Assembly (NCBI GenBank): GCA_003013855.2
Contig: ML058370.1
Location: forward strand, 2,356,001-2,420,000
Direction of reading: 5' to 3'
DNA length: 64,000 bases
DNA from: Liriodendron chinense
Taxonomy: Eukaryota > Streptophyta > Magnoliopsida > Magnoliales > Magnoliaceae
The notes beneath the pieces were generated by a model. It was not told where the DNA came from. It did no database searches and worked only from the letters and a program-made list of their open reading frames with translations. Each line of letters opens with the position of its first letter. The first letter of the stretch is position 1. This document shows, piece by piece, positions 56,600-64,000 of the stretch. Made by a program: the position numbers and the translations under genes.

Positions 56600-57014
56600 G
56601 ACTTTTACCGACGAATATTTTCGTCGGTAAAAGCAACATTTTTCGTCGGTAAAAGTCCTCTTTTTCACTTGGGCGGGAATCAAATATTATTACCGACAGG
56701 CAATAATCGTCGGGGAAAATAACTTTTGCCGACAAAAACTTTCGTCGGTAAAAGTCCTCTTCCTTACGCATATGGCACACATTATTACCCTTTTACCGAT
56801 GAAAATATTCGTCGCTAAAAGCCAAATTTCTTACTTTATTTTTTAGTGACGGGTAGTTTCGTCGGTAATAAACTTTTTACCGACGAAATTATGATTTCAT
56901 CGGTAAAAGTGTGTACTGGAATGTATTTTACCGACGATTACTTTATTTCGTCAGGGAAATGGCTTTTTACCGACGAAAATAATTTCGTCGGTAAAACACC
57001 GTTTTCTTGTAGTG
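56600..57014. repeat. CACTA-3 subterminal repeats, TNPD-side end
   Basis: The same palindromic units as at the other end, with a few substitutions (e.g. CCGATGAAAA, TTTCGTCAGGGAAA), closing with the terminal repeat and TAG. Confidence 0.85.
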
Positions 57015-57017
57015 TAG

Positions 57018-58535
57018 TTAGCCGAAGTAAAGCGGTATTTTGATTACATGGATGTGTTAGAAGAAAACAAAGTGAAGTTGATCGCCTACAAATTCAAATG
57101 CGGTGCATTAGCATGGTTGGAGAAGATTCAGATTTCCCCTGCCTGACAGAATAAAGGGTTCATCCAATCATGGCCTCGGATGAGACACCTCCTTCGTGCA
57201 TGATTCCTCTCTAGCGACTATGAACAAATATTATTCCAGCAGTATCAAAACATTAACAAGGGAATCGATCCATCGGAGAATATATAGAAGAGTTCTAGCG
57301 ATTAGAATCATGGAATAACTTGGTTGAAGCTGAATCACAGTAGGTGGTGTGGTTTATTGGCGGATTACGATTCACAATTCAAGATCGGATTCAGATGCAT
57401 CCAATCTGGACAATGGATGAGGCCATCCAATTGGCTAATAGAGCGAAGACGCAACTTGCAAAGACCACTACTCGATCTTACTCTGCAATGCAAGCCCCCA
57501 TAATAGATCCTTCGCAGGACACATCTCAAGCCAATGGGAAAGCACCTGTTGAGGTACATCCTCTCTCTCTTACCCATGTGATCCGAGGATCGGAAAACAA
57601 CCCATTAAGACCCCAATGTGCCGTGACAACTACTCCGAGCCTGAGCCAAATTTCGAATCCCTAGGATCGGCCAAGGCCTGACCATTGCTTTCGTTGTGGC
57701 CAATCGAGCCGTTTATTAAACACATGTCCTCAGTGTTCAGTGGCTAATCTAGCCATCACTGCAGAGGAAGCGTAGAATGATCTAAAAAATTATGAAATTG
57801 AACATGCCGTGTATGAAAAAGAAGAAGCCGAACAGACTCCTGGAGATCAGGGAGTGTCCTTTGTTGTGGAGAGGCAAATGTACACACCGAAGATGGAAGT
57901 CGATTCTCAATGCCACAATCTTTTCCGCATTAGGTGCACCGTGAATGAAAGTGTGTGATGTGATTATCGATGGCGGGAATTGTGAAATTAATGTATTATG
58001 AACTAAGGTGGAGAAACTAACGCTGGAGACTACACCACACCCTTCTCCATTTACGATTGGTTGGATTCAAATGGACAATGTGAAAATGATAACAGATTGA
58101 TGCCTTGTTTCCTTTTTAATTGGCAAGTCTTACAAAGACCAAGTATTATGTGATGACATAGACATGGACGCCTGTCACAAGTTGGCCATGAAAATTTAAT
58201 CGAGATGTTGTACATAAGAGTCGAGACAATGTCATTATGTTTATTAAGGATGGGAAGAAAATTGTGCTTGTCCCTATGATCCCGCCAAAGTACCTCGAAA
58301 CTTTTAAAGTGGAGGAGCAATCTCTCTTCATCATACGCGACTTTCAGAAGACATCTAAAAAGGTGGGGGAAGTGTATCATCCCCGCGTCAGGAAGGATGA
58401 TATGAGGCTCAATTACGTCAACGTGTTCCCGTCAAAGTCTTTTGACACGTGCCAAGTGGAGAAGTTCAACACTATTCAAGGCCCGATCCCGAAGTGAAAC
58501 TCGAGGACAAGTTTTTTTCAAGAGAACGGGTCATA
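57018..58535 (+). pseudogene. gypsy element 2 gag (3' part), protease and pol-end remnant
   Basis: Encodes broken pieces of a retroelement polyprotein: LAEVKRYFDYMDV and GALAWLEK (gag core), VVWFIGGLRFTIQDRIQ and WTMDEAIQLANRAKTQLAK, a zinc knuckle whose histidine reads as arginine (CFRCGQSSRLLNTC), a protease-like block with DGG in place of DSG, and a terminal KSFDTCQVEKFN stretch. Several stops and the missing RT/IN region make it non-functional. Confidence 0.75.
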
Positions 58536-59023
58536 TGTAGAGTGAGAACGCCCTGATAATGGATGTGGATCGAGCACCTTTCTGTCAGAGGTGGACTGAA
58601 AGAAGGCCAAAGAAAATCAACAAAACTCGGTGTCAATCAATCAACCGATCTCGTCGATCGATAAAAAATCACCCAGAAATTTCAAAAACTCTTTAGACAT
58701 TTTTTGGATCGATTGACCGATCGACTACACTACGGGAAGTTGTGGAAAATTTCTAATTTTGCATGATTTGTTTCCATTTTTAATTAGGACTCTTTGATTA
58801 CTTTGTTAGGGTTTTATTTAGGTTATAAATAGTTGTTAAACTCGTTCATTGTGGTTATCTCTTAATTTATTCAATACAATTTCTATTTCTTCTCTTAGAT
58901 TAGAGATTTTCTCTCATGGATTCAAGGAAGCCTTATTGAGGAGTTTAGGGAGCTTTGTGGATTCAGAGTATTTATCCATCGAGGAAGATGGTGATCAACC
59001 TCATCACGTCCCTCCCTGCATCA
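58536..59023 (+). repeat. 3' LTR of gypsy element 2
   Basis: Starts TGTAGAGTGAGAACG after a short polypurine stretch (AAGAGAACGGG), ends TGCATCA. Clearly diverged from the 5' LTR, so the element is much older than the one at 37-44 kb. Confidence 0.8.
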
Positions 59024-59029
59024 ATATCC

Positions 59030-60270
59030 CATTATGGTAATCAAAAGATTCAAAACCAATCGGATCAAACAATCAAGTGCCTGATTTTCTAGTTTTATAA
59101 TCATCGGGTAGGGTTTGGATAGGGATTTTATAAAACAAACACATACACCATATAGGTACCACATTGCTCAAGTCCATTATTTTTAGGAAAAATAAGAATA
59201 AATTGAGTTTGTTGATTTAGAATTTTTGGGGAATTTTGCCCTTCTACACTTGTTAGTTCATATGGGCTGATTTTTTTTTTTTTTTTTCCATTTTTACCAT
59301 TTTATAACCTTAGTTCTGTTGTCCTCGATTTTTCAATAACGCTTGTAATGTGTGTGCGAGTGTGCCAAAATCAAATGTACAACTTGAATCAAACCGAACA
59401 ACGATGACCTGAAGCACTGAGATAGGAAGATATGTTGTAATTAGCCGTATGTGACCAGGAGTTGTATAGATCGGTCGCCTATTCAGCCAGTTACATAGTT
59501 TCTTTATCAATAATCAGACAATATTTGGAGGGTGGGGTTCGTCTTCCAATAATGGGTTACACCTCTTCCTTTCATACGAAAGGATTTTTCAATGCAAAAC
59601 TAAATAAAACAAAAAGGGGATACTTACAGACGGTCACATGGAATGTGCCGTAGATTTCTTTTCTGAACGAAATATTTAATTAAGATAAGTTCAGCGTATA
59701 AGCATAGACTTCGAGTACAACTAAAGCTATCAACTACAGAATTACTATTTCTGATCTACTGCTACGAGCAATAAATTCACAACTTATATTACGGAATGTA
59801 AAGAGCATAATTACGATAATGAAAAAGCATGAAACTAAGAATGTTGATTACAATAAGGATTGTAAATAGTAAAATGATAAGGAGCATAGCAATTGAAATA
59901 TAATTTGAGATTGGATTTTTTTGGTGTTGGACCCTTTGCTCTGTTGAGGTCATTTGTTATTTATAACCTCCATCGTTTGCACACCCCGAAGTACTTGACG
60001 CTTCATTCGGTATGATAGGTCTTCCAGATCCTTCTTCGTTTGACACCTGTTCCTGTAATGGTCTTGTTGACTTGCCCACGTTCGCTCGCTTGCTCTAGCT
60101 TCACTGGTGTCCTGGCATCGTTTAATTAACACCAACTGTGTCACCATGAATATTGCTACACACTCGCCTGCCACTTCACTTCACGCATCCATCACATATA
60201 ATTGTACAATCACACGTGTCCTCTTCCAATTTGCTCTCATAAAGCCGGATGGAAATATGGTACAACAAAT
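59030..60270. other. Non-coding upstream part of copy B
   Basis: Only short frames. Similar to copy A at its left (about 59030-59230); the rest has no counterpart in copy A and no recognised element. Confidence 0.4.
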
Positions 60271-61128
60271 TCAACCATTCTATGATAGAAATGATCTAGT
60301 GGTCTCGGTGAATGGAAACCTTTCCATGCATCTAGATGCATTTGGAATCATTGGCATCTGCATTACCATCCAGACGTTCAATAGGTTCAACTTTCTCTTC
60401 ATATCTAATGTGCAAAAACTACTACAATCTGATTGTCCTAAACATCCCACTCAACCTGTCCTCGATGGACGATCTTGCCTATCTATTTTTACGTGTAAAT
60501 GAATTTACGGTTTTGATCATCTGATCAATATGATTATTTTCAAGGAAGAATTTTTATTTATTTATTTATTTTCTTTTGGATAAGGTGGGAGCACACCACC
60601 TGTAAATTTGTTGATTGACGCACTATGCGAATTAAATACAACAAATCACAGCTGCTGTTGGAAAACAACCTGCGGTTGATGACGATCCTGACTAGAGGAG
60701 GGAGCTGACACACGACGAACGCGACAAAGAATATGCTGAACCAGAAAAACAGATATCCAGCCAGCCGCTAGGAATACGCCTCCACCGCTTCCAGACGCAC
60801 AATAGACAACACAACAGACAGCTAATCACATAGCAGCAGAGATCTCCATCAGCCGCACAGCAAAACAACACCACCAACCAACCAGCACGTCTCCATCAAC
60901 CCCACAACAAAACAGCATCACAAACCACCCAACATACCTCCACAGGTAAGCAGGAACAAACAGACCAAATGAAACAAATGCAAATGCCACAAGGTGCATG
61001 GAAAGGTTCGATGTGATTAGCCCATTAAATCACTTCTTTTATATTAGAAAATTGCAAAAAGTGGGGATTGGTGCATGAGCCATGGGCCCACTTGTAGAAA
61101 CCGAAATTCCAAACGTGCTTGCTACCTC

Positions 61129-61136
61129 TATATAAA
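61129..61136 (+). promoter_or_regulatory. TATA box of the GDSL gene
   Basis: TATATAAA lies 42 bp upstream of the ATG at 61178, allowing a very short 5' leader. The copy A site (31524-31531) has a degraded TATATAATG. The surrounding block (CAAACGTG.TTGCTACCTC) is conserved between copies. Confidence 0.6.
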
Positions 61137-61177
61137 GACCTATCCTTCAACCCAAACTATATTCAGATCTTCTGGCT

Positions 61178-64000
61178 ATGAAACTAGAGAATATGAAGAA
61201 GAGCTTGATTTTTATCCTCCACTTCTTGAGCCTCCTCTTTAATCCATTATCAGCAAAATCGGGGGAAGAGTCACTCGTACCAGCTATTTATATATTCGGT
61301 GACTCTCTAGCTGATAGTGGCAACAATAACGGTCTACCGACGCAAGCTAAAGCTAATTACAGGCCATACGGAGTAGATTTCGAGGGCGGGGTCACGGGAA
61401 GATTCACCAATGGCAAAACCTTTGCCGATTTCATTGGTAACCAAAAACAAAGAATTTTTTTTACATTATTTGCACGATATTGTTTTAGCTTTGAGTCTGT
61501 ACAAGTGGGGTCAGTGATTCAGTGATCCATACTCCCAAAATCTACTCTACAAAAAAAAGAAAAAAAATCCTAAACCTTGGAAAGACGACCCTATGAATAG
61601 AAGGTCAAGGAAAAAACACAACAATTGTTTACATTCAACTAAAAAGAGGTCAAACCAGTCTATACTTAGGATTCTCTAACAAGGAGAACTTTTGCTATAT
61701 GCTCATCATCTTAATGGTTTGGATCGTGGAACCATGGGCCCCACTTGTACAAAGTGAATATCAAACATATTACACAAACTTTCAGCCTTTACACCGAATT
61801 AGGAATGTATTGTGATAAATTCACCTTTTTTTTTCGACAAGAAAGAAAATGTTTCTATCTAAAACCATAACCACATAACAGAGAAACAATTACTACTATT
61901 AATTGTAGTTCTTGAGAGATCAAAAACCATAACCAGAGATCAAAAATCATAACAGGACAAGATCAAAACCATAATAGGAGAAGATAACCCATCCCTTTCA
62001 CACACCATTTAACAGAAGATAAAGATAACCCAGTCATAACTAGTACTAGTAGTGCTGCTATTTAGTTCCACCCGTTGCCATCAGGAGCATCGCCGCCACT
62101 CTGGTGATAAATTCACCTGACTGTGTGGCAGAAACCATGCATGCATCACAAAAATATCTGCTGATGCAATAAATACAAACATCAAACCAAGGTTGGTACT
62201 ATTAGAAGGTATTATATGGTAGGGGCGCCATATTGAGATACAATACATTCATATTTATTGAACTTTGGCTACAAGGCTATCATCCATCATTTTATTTTCC
62301 TCAGAAAGGTGGGAGTGCACCACCTATACCTTTGTTGATAAAGGCAAAAGCAGAAATACCCTTTTGGGTGGGCCCCACAAAAAACCAAGCCACACCTATA
62401 TATATAGACCGCTTGACAATATTGACAGAAAACAGAAAAAAAGAAACAGAAATTGGTGCCAAACAAACACTGACCAGACCAATCCCAACCCCAACACAAT
62501 CAGGTAGCTGGGTGGATCTCTGCAAAAGCTGAAAATTTTCGGATTCAATCAGTATTTGTTTGAGATCCTTATAACCTTTACTATAGCGGGGACAATTTTA
62601 TGCATTGCAATTAGTTTCTCAAGAGAGCCTAATCTCGAATATCTAAAGGATGTGAGAAGGCATTTCAATTAAAGATAAGGATATTTTGGTAATTTGGAGG
62701 ATGCGGCCACTTGGCAATCAATGTTCAAGATTTTGCCTGCAAAAGCCAACTGACGGCTAAAATTTTACCCTCTCTCTCCCCCTATGTTGGACACACCCTT
62801 TTCTCTATTGATCTCACATCTAAATCCCATCTCTCCTGGCCTTTGCCATAAAACCCGAGTGAGATACAAGCTGCCACAATGCTATTTCTCTTTTGTACCA
62901 ATATTTTAAGTATGTGAGCGGATGTTCATATAGGGTCCATATCATTCCGACCACCGCTCCAACTGGGTCAACACACATATCATCACTGTAATGCTAATCA
63001 GATTAGAAAATAAATCAGAAAACAATTAAGGCTAATGATCCAAACCGTCCAGGTCGAACAATTTCATGGTTGGACCAAAAGAATTATACGACCCAAGCGG
63101 TCCAAATCCAGGAGCGGCTTTTATACAGATCGAGCCTCATTAGGCCACAGTTTTGGTCCAAACTTGTCCCATTAGATGTATCAAAAATAAAGAAAAAAAA
63201 GGCCCTCATAAAAGCTATGGAGAACATTTTACTAGTAAGGTCGAATCGGACTACTTAATTTTTTTTCAAGGCAAACTGCGTTGTTGACGCATTTTTTTTG
63301 CTTTAACTTATTGATGACTTGGATTGGGGTGTGTGCGCGCGTGTGCGCACATGTGTCCCATGTAATGCATGATATTCAAATAAATGTTACATAATAATAA
63401 CAGTGGGAGCTGATCGTAACAAGGTGCTGTAACAGTGCTGTAACGCCCATTCTAAAAAAAATGAGGCCAATGCAGGCCTGTAACTGTTCGATATAGTGCC
63501 AATTCATTTCTTCATTTAATAATTAAAAAAATGACCTTTAAAAGGCCATAATGCCGGTGACGTCACGGCCATAAAGCTGGCTGTTATTACTGCCACTATT
63601 ACAATTATTGAATTCCTTGATATAATGTGTATGAATAATATAATTTCATGTGAGTGAAAACTTATGCAAATTGAAATTGTTGGGATTTTAATATCTCATT
63701 CTAAAAGTGACGGATTCCTGCCCATCATCGAAAGGATGGTCAGATATTTGGAGTTCAGTCACGAAAGTTAGGGCTCCTTTTGTGCTAGTTTGGGTCGTGT
63801 TCTTACTTCTTTCGTTGTGGTTTTCCATTGCAGGTCTATTGCTTGGGCTACCGTTTGCCCCACCATACTTGGGCCTTTCAAAGGCTAACAGATCCAAAAT
63901 CATAACAGGTCTGAACTACGCATCTGGATCCGCAGGCATTCTTCCAGAAACAGGAAGCAGATTGGTAAGAAGGGTAGCAGTTCTATTCTACTATGATATA
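61178..64000 (+). CDS. GDSL-type esterase/lipase, exons 1-2 (gene continues past window)
   Basis: GDSL esterases/lipases are secreted SGNH hydrolases that cleave ester bonds of lipids, cutin precursors or other plant metabolites. Exon 1 (61178-61436) has a start MKLENMKKS, a hydrophobic signal peptide (LIFILHFLSLLFNPLSA), block I IYIFGDSLADSGNNN with the catalytic serine, and PYGVDFEGGVTGRFTNGKTF. It ends in a phase-1 G|GTAACC donor. Exon 2 (63834-63964) starts after TTGCAG, restores the frame and reads LLLGLPFAPPYLGLSKANR, GLNYASGSAGI (block II glycine region) and ETGSRL, ending at GTAAGA. Intron 1 is 2.4 kb and full of repeats. No stop or shift is visible. Later exons with the GxND block and DxxH catalytic pair lie outside. 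Which of the two nearby ATGs (codon 1 or 6) is used is unsure. Confidence 0.88.
61826..62103 (-). mobile_element. 5'-truncated non-LTR retroposon in GDSL intron 1
   Basis: A 278-bp insert flanked by identical 14-bp duplications GTGATAAATTCACC (61812-61825 and 62104-62117). The T-run on plus (A tail on minus) shows minus orientation. Repeated ATAACCA and GATCAAAA phrases fill the middle. Copy A has the empty site near 32230, so the insertion postdates the duplication. Confidence 0.85.
62255..62560. other. Sequence private to copy B in intron 1
   Basis: Absent from the collinear place in copy A. Includes AAAGGTGGGAGTGCACCACC, which resembles the upstream block at 60580 (AAGGTGGGAGCACACCACC), so part of it may be a displaced duplicate of the gene's own upstream region. 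No clear target duplication. Confidence 0.45.
63329..63356. repeat. 28-nt alternating purine-pyrimidine tract (potential Z-DNA)
   Basis: Perfect alternation including GCGCGC and GCGCAC cores within GT steps. The copy A counterpart near 33411 is a plain GT run. Located in intron 1 of the GDSL gene. Confidence 0.7.
63420..63605. repeat. Possible foldback repeat in GDSL intron 1
   Basis: GCTGTAACAGTGCTGTAACG on the left and GCCATAAAGCTGGCTGTTAT on the right, with GGCCATAATGCCGGTGACGT and a TGACGTCA palindrome between. Looks like a degraded MITE; ends not defined. Confidence 0.35.

Larger units (their letters stand above)
46015..57014 (-). mobile_element. CACTA-3: complete 11-kb CACTA transposon with TNPD and TNPA-like genes
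   Basis: Ends CACTACAAGAAA and, inverted, TTTCTTGTAGTG, flanked by TAG (46012-46014 and 57015-57017). Both ends carry palindromic TTTACCGACGAAA/TTTCGTCGGTAAA repeats. Genes run on the minus strand: TNPD (49100-52839), an unknown 126-codon frame, then the TNPA-like gene (46643-48309). The 4.2 kb before TNPD hold a 140-bp telomere-like tandem array, other tandem repeats and a foldback repeat. It sits in the gag of gypsy element 2, whose frame continues across it. Ends and TNPD are nearly intact, the TNPA-like gene less so. Confidence 0.92.
45075..59023 (+). mobile_element. Ty3/gypsy element 2, gag-protease only, split by CACTA-3
   Basis: LTRs at 45075-45579 and 58536-59023 flank a PBS, a gag region and a protease remnant. 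Removing CACTA-3 (11,000 bp plus TAG) leaves an interior of only about 2 kb. gag continues across the insertion (LCIDEFLD, stop, LAEVKRYFDYMDV). A zinc-knuckle-like CFRCGQ...NTCP lies near 57688-57730 and a protease-like RIRCTVNES...VIIDGG near 57930-57985. The frame then runs directly to a pol-end-like stretch (FDTCQVEKFNTIQGPIPK) before the 3' LTR, so reverse transcriptase, RNase H and integrase are missing. Stops abound. No perfect 5-bp target duplication was found. Confidence 0.82.
59030..63430 (+). repeat. Segmental duplication, copy B (GDSL locus)
   Basis: Collinear with 30245-33530. It contains the live-looking GDSL exon 1 and private insertions at 61826-62103 and near 62255-62560. Its left end coincides with the right LTR of gypsy element 2, so the insertion or its target site marks the edge of detectable similarity. 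Confidence 0.8.

Noticed and set aside
56082..56780. 232-codon minus-strand frame near the end of CACTA-3
   Set aside because: It runs through GGGCCC tandem repeats, a GA tract and the subterminal palindromes; amino-acid content is repeat-driven.
45070..59028. Target duplication for gypsy element 2
   Set aside because: ATTCG on the left and ATATC on the right do not match; a CCCATT match two to four bases further out is offset unequally and may be chance.

Overview
This window looks like gene-poor, transposon-packed nuclear DNA of a flowering plant. The evidence is the set of plant-type mobile elements: CACTA/En-Spm elements with TNPD and Ptta/En/Spm-type genes, Ty3/gypsy LTRs primed by tRNA-iMet, a non-autonomous LTR element primed by tRNA-Asp, L1-type LINE tails, a tRNA-derived SINE, and hAT and PIF/Harbinger MITEs. 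There are also captured pieces of plant genes (ERECTA-type receptor kinase, PPR protein, Pumilio/APUM23-like protein). Long GGGCCC-rich palindromic repeats recur throughout. I associate such repeats with large magnoliid genomes, but that assignment is a guess. The only convincing host gene is a GDSL-type esterase/lipase at the right edge, of which exons 1 and 2 are inside the window.

Layout. 1-2065: minus-strand Ty3/gypsy remnant (gag-protease decay plus a 644-bp LTR). 2085-2466: LINE 3' end. 3639-21374: a 17.7-kb CACTA element (CACTA-1, TSD GGA) with a decayed TNPD gene, a nearly clean Ptta/En/Spm-type (TNPA-like) gene, and captured PPR and ERECTA fragments. 21378-24290: possible Ogre/Tat LTR remnant, minisatellite, palindromic repeats. 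24294-28848: CACTA-2 (TSD GAA), non-autonomous, carrying a Pumilio-like exon, inserted inside a palindromic repeat. 29498-29818: truncated LINE with a SINE inside it. About 30240-33530: copy A of a segmental duplication with a dead GDSL exon 1. 33690-36450: palindromic repeats, a hAT MITE and a minisatellite. About 36880-44637: a LINE split by a young LTR retrotransposon (37087-44321, TSD TCAGC) that has 2.1-kb LTRs and no pol. 45075-59023: a second Ty3/gypsy copy without RT or integrase, split in gag by the exactly 11,000-bp CACTA-3 (46015-57014, TSD TAG). About 59030-64000: copy B of the segmental duplication with the apparently intact start of the GDSL gene.

How the parts relate. Each autonomous-type CACTA encodes a large TNPD transposase (cutting enzyme) and a smaller Ptta/En/Spm-family protein, which by analogy with En/Spm TNPA binds the palindromic subterminal repeats at both ends. 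CACTA-3 is the better preserved: its TNPD model has four exons with in-phase junctions and one nonsense codon. CACTA-2 has similar ends but no transposase and must have been moved in trans. The two GDSL copies act as mutual empty-site controls and date several insertions as later than the duplication.

Limits. All calls come from reading sequence and translated frames by eye. Splice sites are inferred from GT/GC-AG consensus and phase; no alignment or database search was run.
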